Source: Halorubrum trapanicum (GTDB taxonomy: Archaea > Halobacteriota > Halobacteria > Halobacteriales > Haloferacaceae). From it: a stretch of DNA of 64,000 nucleotides. Position 1 is the first letter of the stretch, and each line of letters starts with the position of its first letter. A program made the position numbers and the translations under genes. The notes below the pieces were generated by a model, which saw nothing but the letters and a program-made list of their open reading frames with translations, was not told where the DNA came from and made no database searches. Shown piece after piece: positions 46,222-52,851 of the stretch. Location of the stretch: the NCBI RefSeq assembly GCF_017873555.1, contig NZ_JAGGKE010000003.1, forward strand, positions 62,001 through 126,000. The letters are read 5' to 3'.

Positions 46222-46316
46222 AACGCTACCCGGTCGCTTGGCTCACTGCGTTGCTCCTTGAAATGAGAACTTAGCCTCGCAAAACTTAAAGGCGCGCCGG
46301 GGATATCCGGTCGTGA

Positions 46317-46389
46317 GGGCGCGTAGCTCAGCGGACAGAGCACTTGGTTCCGGACCAAGATGCCGCGGGTTCAAATCCCGTCGCGCCCG
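46317..46389 (+). tRNA. tRNA-Arg (anticodon CCG)
   Basis: Complete cloverleaf: acceptor GGGCGCG/CGCGCCC, D-stem GCTC/GAGC, anticodon stem CTTGG/CCAAG with loop TTCCGGA (anticodon CCG, reading CGG), T-stem GCGGG/CCCGT with one G-T pair and loop TTCAAAT, discriminator G at 46389. No intron. Its 3' end, from 46377, is duplicated at 49362, so it served as an integration target. Confidence 0.96.
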
Positions 46390-46409
46390 TATCGTTCTAA
46401 TCGCATGAC
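46377..46409. repeat. attL: tRNA 3'-end copy, left boundary of an island
   Basis: A 33-base sequence covering the last 13 bases of the tRNA gene and 20 bases beyond, exactly repeated at 49362-49394. After a short divergent stretch both copies continue with GGGGTAG. Typical attachment site of a tRNA-targeted integrative element. Confidence 0.88.
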
Positions 46410-46873
46410 TCCGGCGGGGTAGACACCGGAATACTCCAAGGCGCGTGCTTTCGTTCGACGAGTGACTGCCCGCGGGTTCAGTGGGATTCACGTACAGCCA
46501 AACTAGACTGGGTAGAGAAAATCAATCGCTGATTGACCTCTCTAAACGGATTTGACTAACGATTACTCAGTACAGTCGGACATGTATTGTAGACCGGCTA
46601 TCCATCGATCAGTGTTGGTTTCTCGCGTTTCTCAGCTGGGACTAGATTAACGCATTTTAGATCTTCACTCTCACAAAGATTGCCGAAAATCAACGTCAGT
46701 CGTAATGGGGTAATCGGCGTCATATGGTCGTATAAGCGCAGCGAGGAACAAACCGCACACGTCGTGGTTTTTTGTACTAGTCTCTGGCGATGGTTGTTTA
46801 AATTCGTTAACCCGCGTGAACACAAACCGAGTTTGATTATCTGGTGTGTCATTAGTTGACGAGAGAACAACCT
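46410..46873. other. AT-rich leader segment of the island, no convincing gene
   Basis: About 460 bases. A 98-codon minus-strand frame exists (46598-46894) but has no family resemblance and overlaps the transposase start. TTTAAATTCG near 46796-46805 may be the promoter of the transposase. The upstream end of the IS66-type element should lie here, but I could not identify terminal inverted repeats by eye. Confidence 0.45.
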
Positions 46874-48286
46874 ATGGCTGACAACAGACAGCAATTTGCT
46901 CTCAGAGAGGATGGCGAAGAAGCCAGTGTTTTCAGAGGAAATACTCCGAGACAGGCGGCATTAAAAGCTGCTCGACGACTTGACCCAGCAAAAACTGAGG
47001 AGGAGGCCATGACAAGTTCGGAGCGAATACGCCTCCGAGAACACGGAACTATCAAGATTCACGTGTATGAGGCGTGGGCCTGGCAGGAGATAACAACTCA
47101 AGATGACCCAGAGTGGCTCGGAGATAGTGTCACAAGAGCTAATGTGGAAAAAGTACGTGTCGAAACCGTCACAAAAGCAGAAGATGAGTTCGAATATAAC
47201 CGTATATCTCCTCTCCTTTCTGACCAGCCAATCAAGATTACACAAGATAAGTGTGATAATTGTGGTAGTTCATTAGAAGGAGGGTTCAAGATAGCTGTCG
47301 GTGTCAGAGATGTACCTGATCCCCCGATTGTTCGACACAGTCGCTACTACTATGAATGTGATAGCTGCGATGAAGAGGTGGTTGCTGAAAAAGAATATCT
47401 CCCTTCGAAGGGCAGATACGGTGCTAATCTCCTTGCCCAAGCTGTTCTCTTCCGGTACGAGTACCGGATTCCGTACCGAAAGGTCTCAAACTTATTTGAA
47501 CAGCTGTACGGCTGTAGCATCAGTGAAGCAGGTGTGCTACAACTCTGTGAACGGATGGCAACTACCGCTCGTTCCGAATATGAGGATATCCAAAAACGGA
47601 TACAGTCTGCTGATGTACTCTTTGCTGATGAAACTCCTCACTTAGTCGATGGGTCAAAAAGTTGGCTGTGGGTATTCACAACCGATAATAGAACCTTTTA
47701 CGCCTTCAGAGATAGTCGTGGGAGCGAAGTTCTGGAAGACGTTCTTGGAGACGCCTTCACTGGTGTGATCGTCTGTGACGGTCATCGCTCATATCCTGCG
47801 TATCACTCGTGGTTACAAAGATGCTGGACTCACCTGCTTCGTGGGACTGATAAACTGTCTGATAATGACACTGAGGCGTGGTCAATCTATAATCGTCTGT
47901 TTGAGATTTTCGAAGGTCTGAAAGCTTTTTTACAGACTGATCCCACACCAGTTCAGCGTCTTGTTGTTCAAAGTAATGCACGTGAAGAACTGAGAAGGTT
48001 GGCGAGGACTGAAGTTCAATCAGAGGACGCTAATGACGTTCTGACGATGCTTGAGAATGGTATCGGACACTGGCTCACGTTCGTCGTTCATCCAGATGTC
48101 GAACCGACGAATAACACGGCTGAGGCTATATTGCGTGAACCAATAGCGATGCGAAGAATAATCCGAACACTCCAAAATCAAAAAGGAATGCGATTGCACG
48201 AGACTTTCCTCTCCCTAATTAAGACTTGGAAACAACAAGGTGCTAATCCCTACACTGAACTCCAACGACTGGCTCGTAATGTATGA
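46874..48286 (+). CDS. MC1 chromosomal-protein domain fused to an IS66-type DDE transposase
   Basis: A 470-residue protein with two parts. Residues ~1-100 match archaeal non-histone chromosomal protein MC1: QFALREDGEEASVFRGNTPR, QAALKAARR, IRLREHGTIKIHVYEAW and DPEWLGD, including the aromatic residues and Arg/Lys face that bend DNA. Residues ~120-470 are an IS66 TnpC-like transposase: zinc knuckles C127/C130 and C162/C165, the HTH-like KVSNLFEQLYGCSISEAGV, and DDE acids Asp252 (FADETPH), Asp302 (VCDGHRSYPAY) and Glu417 (NNTAEAILREP), with RCWTHLLR between. The frame is uninterrupted. No tnpA/tnpB partner, as in ISBst12-type elements. An in-frame start six codons earlier (46856) is possible. 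The MC1 domain presumably supplies end binding or bending. Confidence 0.88.
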   Translation: MADNRQQFALREDGEEASVFRGNTPRQAALKAARRLDPAKTEEEAMTSSERIRLREHGTIKIHVYEAWAWQEITTQDDPEWLGDSVTRANVEKVRVETVTKAEDEFEYNRISPLLSDQPIKITQDKCDNCGSSLEGGFKIAVGVRDVPDPPIVRHSRYYYECDSCDEEVVAEKEYLPSKGRYGANLLAQAVLFRYEYRIPYRKVSNLFEQLYGCSISEAGVLQLCERMATTARSEYEDIQKRIQSADVLFADETPHLVDGSKSWLWVFTTDNRTFYAFRDSRGSEVLEDVLGDAFTGVIVCDGHRSYPAYHSWLQRCWTHLLRGTDKLSDNDTEAWSIYNRLFEIFEGLKAFLQTDPTPVQRLVVQSNAREELRRLARTEVQSEDANDVLTMLENGIGHWLTFVVHPDVEPTNNTAEAILREPIAMRRIIRTLQNQKGMRLHETFLSLIKTWKQQGANPYTELQRLARNV

Positions 48287-48290
48287 GAGT

Positions 48291-48467
48291 TCAGATACTC
48301 AACGGATTCAGTCTTTTTCCTCTGTATTCTGGTTTTGCCTTCTTGAACCCGTCCCGATAGCAGGGCCAACAGAGAAAGCATTCAAAAAGTGAACAGTCGT
48401 AATCAACCGGTTTCAGAGCCGATGTCATCTCGAACTGTCCACAAGCAAGGGCTATTATCTGAGTCAC
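48291..48467 (-). CDS. Possible Cys-rich small protein or gene remnant
   Basis: From a GTG at 48467 the minus strand encodes about 58 residues including ALACGQFEMTSALKPVDYDC and SLFECFLCWPCYRDGFKK, ending NPLSI. The cysteine/aromatic pattern looks protein-like, with possible metal ligands C-x-x-W/C-x-x-C. The frame is open upstream only to a TGA near 48496, without an ATG before FEM. It could be a truncated gene inside the island or chance. It is convergent with the transposase, four bases after its stop. Confidence 0.3.
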   Translation of the reverse strand: MTQIIALACGQFEMTSALKPVDYDCSLFECFLCWPCYRDGFKKAKPEYRGKRLNPLSI

Positions 48468-48565
48468 GGTAATCTCTGAATCCGTCTCCGCGTATCGTCT
48501 GACTCACCGATATGTTCGAGGTGATCTCGTTTTTCGGTCCTGTGACGGGTACGGTACACTTCCGG

Positions 48566-48706
48566 TTATTCGTCTTCGAGAGCGTCGTAGATGTCCCGGT
48601 TCAAATCTCGGTCGTCGGCTGCGACCCGTCGAACCAGTTCCTGGCGGATATCCTCCATCACGTTGTCAAGCGGAGATACTGTTTCCGTCTCTTCCTCGGT
48701 GGCCAT
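48566..48706 (-). CDS. 46-residue partner protein of the Doc-type toxin (candidate antitoxin)
   Basis: Encodes MATEEETETVSPLDNVMEDI followed by RQELVRRVAADDRDLNRDIY and ends DALEDE. A small acidic, helical protein without known domain. It lies 25 bases downstream of doc on the same strand. A second copy of the same pair, with identical spacing, exists at 58462-58712, so the two belong together. Antitoxins more often precede the toxin, so the role is inferred. Confidence 0.6.
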   Translation of the reverse strand: MATEEETETVSPLDNVMEDIRQELVRRVAADDRDLNRDIYDALEDE

Positions 48707-48731
48707 ATCTGAACGGACGCTTCGAAGGCCG

Positions 48732-49220
48732 TTAATCGTTCGGGTCCGATGAATCGCCGGTCAGCCGGTCTAGCCCGTACCGGACGAGTTCGTCTCGCCA
48801 CGCTTCGATCTCACCGGCCAGATCGAGTGCTTCGGTGTGGGATCGGAGATAGTCGGTGGTTTCCTCCTCATCGACGGCCGCTTCGTCGGTGCCGAACGCT
48901 TTCAGTATCGTCCTCACTTCGCTGTCGTACTCGAACCGATACCCGTTGAGGAAGTAGAAGACGACCGTCACGTTGAGTGCAGTTCGTTTGTTCGCATCGA
49001 CGAAGGGGTGGTTAGCGACGAGGAGACGGAGGAGGTGATACGCTTTCTCGTGGATGGTGTTCGGTGTGGAACCGAAACTGCCCTCTTTGATGTAGTTCAA
49101 CGCGAACTCGATGTCACCACGGTTCCGAACACCGGCGGGAGTGTCGGGGTACTCCGCGACGACGTCGTCGTGGATGGTGACGACGTCTTCGACGGACGGG
49201 TACCACAACGAGTCGGCCAT
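48732..49220 (-). CDS. Doc/Fic-type death-on-curing toxin
   Basis: About 162 residues. Fic core HPFVDANKRTALNVTVVFYF matches Hx[FP]x[DE][AG]NKR; in Doc proteins this site phosphorylates EF-Tu-like targets, in Fic it AMPylates. The N-terminal WYPSVEDVVTIHDDVV is Doc-like and supports the ATG at 49220 (MADSLWYPSV). The frame is open further up, through the attR repeat to 49391, which would add 57 residues. It is paired with the 46-residue gene downstream. Confidence 0.88.
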   Translation of the reverse strand: MADSLWYPSVEDVVTIHDDVVAEYPDTPAGVRNRGDIEFALNYIKEGSFGSTPNTIHEKAYHLLRLLVANHPFVDANKRTALNVTVVFYFLNGYRFEYDSEVRTILKAFGTDEAAVDEEETTDYLRSHTEALDLAGEIEAWRDELVRYGLDRLTGDSSDPND

Positions 49221-49361
49221 TTGCTCCAATCTCGATACTACACCAGTGTAGATGTTGCTATGATGAGACGGGAGAGTGATGTCAGAAATCGCTTTTTTCA
49301 GGACGCCGATTTCGACCGTCTCACGCCTGAAAGGTCGATCCGTTCGACAGTCGAACCAGCG

Positions 49362-49394
49362 CCCGTCGCGCCCGTATCGTTCTAATCGCATGAC
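49362..49394. repeat. attR: second copy of the tRNA-Arg 3' end
   Basis: Exact 33-base match to 46377-46409. Only the terminal 13 bases of the tRNA are present, so this copy is not a functional tRNA. It marks the right edge of the island and lies upstream of the SWIM gene. Confidence 0.88.
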
Positions 49395-49502
49395 AGCGAC
49401 GGGGTAGTGACTTCCTTCAGAAAGAGGGCGTTACGATTTGGAACGAAAGCGAAATTCATGTCTCGACTTTTTTTGGACCGCGGCAGAATACTGCTCACAC
49501 CC

Positions 49503-50324
49503 ATGGACGTGACGGAGGGAACAGTTCGAAAGATCTGTACTGACGCGGTTTTCGAACGCGGCGAGCGGTACCTTGCTGAGGACCGCATCCTCGATATTCA
49601 TCGCGTTGATACTACCGTGGCCGCCGTCGTGAGCGGCAGTCGTCAGTACGACGTGCGTGTCGACCTCGAAGCCGATGGGTTCGACCCGTGGTGTGACTGT
49701 CCGTACGACGGACCGGAGGCGTGTAAGCACGTCGTCGCCGTGTTGCTTCGATGTGCCGACGACTGTCCCCCAGACGAGGGCGATCGGCTTGACGCCGCAC
49801 TTGAGGCTGCCGACGCCGACGACCTCCAGAATTTCCTCCGAGAGACGTTGGCGACCGACGCTGCCGTCCGCGACCGCTTTTTCGCCCGGTTCGGCGAGTC
49901 GACGACGCGGTCGGTCGACGATCTGCGCGCGGCGATCGACCGGAAGTTCGAGGAGACGAACCCTGACTACTTCGTCGTCTTTGAGCCGATCGACTTCTCG
50001 GGGTTGTTCGACCTCGCGAGCGAGTATCGCGATCAGGGACGGTACGCGTCGGCGGCGACAGTGTATCGTGCCCTCGTCGAATCGCTCGACGACAACATGG
50101 AGCGCGTCGATGGGGCGTACGACCACTTCTCGCAGGCGTTCACGCGAGCGCTCGACGAGTACGTCGACTGCGTGGCGGCCGGAGATATCGACACTGACGA
50201 GGCCGCCGATGCGGTCGCGTTCCTTGAGGACCGGGCGACATCCGGGTCGCAGTTGCTCAGCGAGCACTTCGAGCGCGCAGCGACGGAGTTAGAGGAGTCG
50301 CTCACTGAACGGCGAGATCAGTAA
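49503..50324 (+). CDS. SWIM zinc-finger protein
   Basis: A 273-residue protein. The SWIM motif CDCPYDGPEACKHVVAVLL (CxCx7CxH) lies at about residues 65-85, preceded by the usual RGERYLAEDRILDIHRVDTTVAAVVSGSRQYDV. The C-terminal 170 residues are helical and acidic. SWIM domains bind zinc and mediate DNA or protein contacts. ATG at 49503 (MDVTEGTVRKICTDAVFERGERY) is chosen; an upstream Met at 49458 adds 15 residues of weaker character. Convergent with the PHP gene. Confidence 0.82.
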   Translation: MDVTEGTVRKICTDAVFERGERYLAEDRILDIHRVDTTVAAVVSGSRQYDVRVDLEADGFDPWCDCPYDGPEACKHVVAVLLRCADDCPPDEGDRLDAALEAADADDLQNFLRETLATDAAVRDRFFARFGESTTRSVDDLRAAIDRKFEETNPDYFVVFEPIDFSGLFDLASEYRDQGRYASAATVYRALVESLDDNMERVDGAYDHFSQAFTRALDEYVDCVAAGDIDTDEAADAVAFLEDRATSGSQLLSEHFERAATELEESLTERRDQ

Positions 50325-50391
50325 CTGGTCGCTTCGAGGGTCACCGCGTTTCATCCGCATAGCGAGCCGCGGGTGTGCCGGACTGGGTAGC

Positions 50392-51180
50392 TCACGGAGA
50401 ACTTTGAGGGTGTCTGTCACGAAGTTCGCTAACAACGGGGGACAGGTCGCGTGTTTCGGTCAGCGTTCGGAGGATGGGCACTCGCTGTGAGAGTTCCGAA
50501 GGCGTGTGACTGTCCGATCCGAGAACGAATTGGATGCCGTATTCGGTGAACAAATCGAGCATCGCTGGGTCAGGATGTACGCGACCAAGTGAGCGATGAA
50601 CACGGCCAGCATTCACTTCGGGAATCGTCTCAGACTCGGTGAGCGCTCGCGCGACCCGGTCGTAGTCCGCTCGGGTAGTGTGTCGTCGTAACGCTGGAAT
50701 TCGTTCCGGAAGATCGAGATGTCCAACCACGTCGAAGAGCTCAGATTCGATGAGCGCAACGACCGCATCATAGTATCGTTCGACGGCGGCTCGACGCTGA
50801 GTTGTCTCTGTAGTCGCGTACTGCGTCGCGCTCGTGTAGTTGTACTTGCCGGCGAAGTGGACGCTCCCGATCGTGTACGCGAAGTCGGCCGTCTCCAGAA
50901 ACGCCGCAATCCGTGATTCGGTCCCCTCCACATAGCTTACCTCGGCAGCATCGTACAGCCGGAGGTCGGTCGAGTCTCTGGCGGCAGTAATATCCTCTCG
51001 GCGCTGTTGATACGTTTCGACCAGATCGTATTTCGCTCGGCGGCCAAAATTGTCGTTGGTCACAATACAGTGATCCGTCAATCCGAGCGCAGTCAAGCCA
51101 GCCTGCTCGGCCGCCGTAATCATCTCATCAAGATCTGCCCCGTCCGAGTACGCTGTGTGCGTGTGGACATCGGTCTGCAT
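50392..51180 (-). CDS. PHP-domain phosphoesterase (histidinol-phosphatase-like)
   Basis: A 262-residue metal-dependent phosphoesterase. PHP motifs: DVHTHTAYSDGADL (HxH), LGLTDHCIV (Asp/His), YDAAEVSYVEG (Glu), VGHLDLPERIP (His), NAGRVHRSLG and FVLGSDSH (DxH). It is the last gene of the block: its start overlaps the ComB-like stop. No his genes are adjacent, so the substrate is probably not histidinol phosphate but something linked to the importer upstream. Confidence 0.85.
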   Translation of the reverse strand: MQTDVHTHTAYSDGADLDEMITAAEQAGLTALGLTDHCIVTNDNFGRRAKYDLVETYQQRREDITAARDSTDLRLYDAAEVSYVEGTESRIAAFLETADFAYTIGSVHFAGKYNYTSATQYATTETTQRRAAVERYYDAVVALIESELFDVVGHLDLPERIPALRRHTTRADYDRVARALTESETIPEVNAGRVHRSLGRVHPDPAMLDLFTEYGIQFVLGSDSHTPSELSQRVPILRTLTETRDLSPVVSELRDRHPQSSP

Positions 51181-51926
51181 CAGTTCGGTGCCTCGTCGCT
51201 GACATCATAGAGTCGCTGCCCATCCAATTTTGGCACGACATTCCGACTGTCAAACGCGAGCGTGTATTCATACAGATCCGTGCGCTTGATCTGTGGTTTC
51301 TCCTCGTACTTTGGTCCCTTCCCGAACTGGACGACTTCCCGGTAGATGTCGCGCTGTTCGGGCGTAAGCGGCTCGTCGTGTAATTGTCGAGCGATATACA
51401 GCGCGCCAACGAGGTCCTCCGGTGACGGTTTGCCTTTCGACCCGGCAGCGACGAAGTACGTCTCACGATCACTGTCTGCGAGGTGGTTGGCCACTGCCTT
51501 CCCGTTTGTTAGGCCGCCGACGTAGATGTCGATGTCGTCACCGCCGGCTAAGCGAAGGTCCGTGACTGCATTCCCACCGTTTGTCGATGTCATCGCTGTC
51601 GGCCGCCCATCAACATCGACGTCTTGAACGAAACTCGGCGAATTGAAGAAGTCGTAGCCCTCCTCACCCTGATAGTTTGGACCGGAACTTCCACCAATTT
51701 TGGCGTCCGGATGGTCAGCCTTGAACGCCGGTTCGTTCCCCCGCTCCTCAGTGATGTAGATGTACGCTGTACCGTTCGCAAACAGTTCCGGGACCGTTGT
51801 TGAGAACTGCGCGACATCGACGACGACATAGTTCCCGGGATCGGGGTCGTCCGGAATCTTCGATCGCCCCAGAATCACCGTCTCCAGCAGCTTCGATTCG
51901 AACGGGTCGCCGGTAACCAAACTCAT
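51180..51926 (-). CDS. ComB-like 2-phosphosulfolactate phosphatase family protein
   Basis: A 248-residue protein. Alignment with ComB is by motif: GNYVVVDVAQFSTTVPELFANG, EGYDFFNSPSFVQDVDVDGR, MTSTNGGNAVTDL and DIDIYVGGLTNGKAVANHLA. ComB hydrolyses 2-phosphosulfolactate in coenzyme M synthesis, a pathway not expected in haloarchaea, so the true substrate is uncertain. The start MSLVTGDPFES at 51926 is preferred over a Met three codons upstream. Overlap with the PHP gene indicates coupling; 115 bases with a TATA-rich palindrome separate it from ecfT. Confidence 0.75.
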   Translation of the reverse strand: MSLVTGDPFESKLLETVILGRSKIPDDPDPGNYVVVDVAQFSTTVPELFANGTAYIYITEERGNEPAFKADHPDAKIGGSSGPNYQGEEGYDFFNSPSFVQDVDVDGRPTAMTSTNGGNAVTDLRLAGGDDIDIYVGGLTNGKAVANHLADSDRETYFVAAGSKGKPSPEDLVGALYIARQLHDEPLTPEQRDIYREVVQFGKGPKYEEKPQIKRTDLYEYTLAFDSRNVVPKLDGQRLYDVSDEAPN

Positions 51927-51965
51927 GTCTTTCAACTCTGACCATCGTCGTAAAAAGACCGCTAA

Positions 51966-52005
51966 GAGTGCTATACACCCGATATACTCGGTATATATCG
52001 CTCAA
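51966..52005 (-). promoter_or_regulatory. Promoter with palindromic operator candidate before the ComB-like gene
   Basis: ATATAC-TCG-GTATAT (51982-51996) is a perfect inverted repeat, next to GTGTATAG (51970-51977, minus strand), which sits at TATA distance from the ComB-like start. The overlap suggests repressor or activator binding over the core promoter. Confidence 0.45.
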
Positions 52006-52041
52006 TAGATCCGCAACTACAGGACCGTCTACTGAAACGCG

Positions 52042-52851
52042 TCAGAGGAAGCGTGCGAGCCCGGCCACGACGAGGAGGGAGCCGACGAAGAACCCGACAT
52101 CGATGGGTCGGAGCTGCATCTCTGCCAATCGAAGCTTTGTGCTCGCCTCGTCATTCAGCGAGTGTGAGAACCCGCGAGCCTCCATCGCCTCGACAGTGAC
52201 GCGACTTCGCTTGGCGACGTTGAATATCATGGGATAGAACGCTCGCATTGAGAGTTTCAGCAGATACGCATAGTGCCGCCAGCGGAACCATCCCGGTGAG
52301 TTAGGGGCTGTACTCCGTAGTCGAAAGGAGTTCACTAAGTCGTGGTATTCTTCGAACAGCACCGGAAGCATCCGGTAGCCGTAGGTGATGAGGAACGTGA
52401 ACTGCCGTGGAATCCCGAGACTTCGAAGCCCTTGGGAGAGGGTCTTCGGACCCATACTTGAGAAGACTGCCAAACTCGACACAGAGATGATCGTCAACTT
52501 CAGCGTGAACGGAACTAGCGCTCGAACTGCCGCGACTGGGTCACCCGTGAAGACGGTCACCACGGCGTACGACGCCAACGTCGATGCGACAGTAAACGCC
52601 ATCAACCCGACGAGAAACAGACTGACGCGTGAAAGTACTGCGAGCACCGACACAAATGCTAAGAGTCCGAGGAGAACTGCTGTGTCGTAGAACAGCCACG
52701 GCACGAACAGGAAGACGACGTACCAGAGCAACAGGACTCTGGGGTCCAAGCGGTGGAGAAACGACCCCTCGTTTTCGTAGGCCGTCCGGAGCAGGTCAGC
52801 CTTAATCGTCTCAACGGACGTCGCATCACGGAGCTTGTCGAGTGCCGGCAT
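52042..52851 (-). CDS. ECF-type transporter T component
   Basis: A 269-residue membrane protein (EcfT/CbiQ family) with about five to six helices. The conserved coupling helices include GFSHSLND after the MEARG motif (ARG box) and the earlier SMGPKTLSQGLRSLGIP. It transmits ATPase motion to the S component. The ATG at 52851 overlaps the ATPase stop by one base; a GTG one codon upstream is possible. Confidence 0.9.
   Translation of the reverse strand: MPALDKLRDATSVETIKADLLRTAYENEGSFLHRLDPRVLLLWYVVFLFVPWLFYDTAVLLGLLAFVSVLAVLSRVSLFLVGLMAFTVASTLASYAVVTVFTGDPVAAVRALVPFTLKLTIISVSSLAVFSSMGPKTLSQGLRSLGIPRQFTFLITYGYRMLPVLFEEYHDLVNSFRLRSTAPNSPGWFRWRHYAYLLKLSMRAFYPMIFNVAKRSRVTVEAMEARGFSHSLNDEASTKLRLAEMQLRPIDVGFFVGSLLVVAGLARFL

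Larger units (their letters stand above)
44478..46225 (-). mobile_element. IS200/IS605-family insertion sequence (tnpA-tnpB)
   Basis: Consists of tnpA (Y1 transposase), overlapping tnpB and subterminal hairpins at both ends: a 9-bp stem at 44487-44534 on the tnpB side, and 8- and 9-bp stems at 46175-46221 on the tnpA side. No terminal inverted repeats or target duplication are expected in this family. The exact ends are estimated. It is inserted between the MMPL gene and tRNA-Arg, and both genes look intact. Confidence 0.85.
46377..49394. mobile_element. Small tRNA-Arg island bounded by 33-base direct repeats
   Basis: About 3.0 kb flanked by att-like repeats. Contents: a ~460-base non-coding AT-rich segment, the MC1-IS66 transposase, a Cys-rich small frame, a 46-residue protein and a Doc-type toxin. 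GC content is visibly lower than the surrounding chromosome, especially 46430-48500. No integrase is inside, so it is either a deletion remnant or was mobilised in trans. Confidence 0.75.

Noticed and set aside
46598-46894. 98-codon minus-strand frame upstream of the MC1-transposase
   Set aside because: No recognisable family and it overlaps the start of a well-supported gene; more likely chance in AT-rich DNA.
46410-48565. Terminal inverted repeats of the IS66-type element
   Set aside because: Only a 10-base direct match (CAGTCGTAAT) between the two flanks was noticed, in the wrong orientation for terminal inverted repeats, so element ends are not called.
49362-49394. Second tRNA-Arg gene
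   Set aside because: Only the last 13 bases of the tRNA are present, without D-arm, anticodon arm or 5' acceptor strand.
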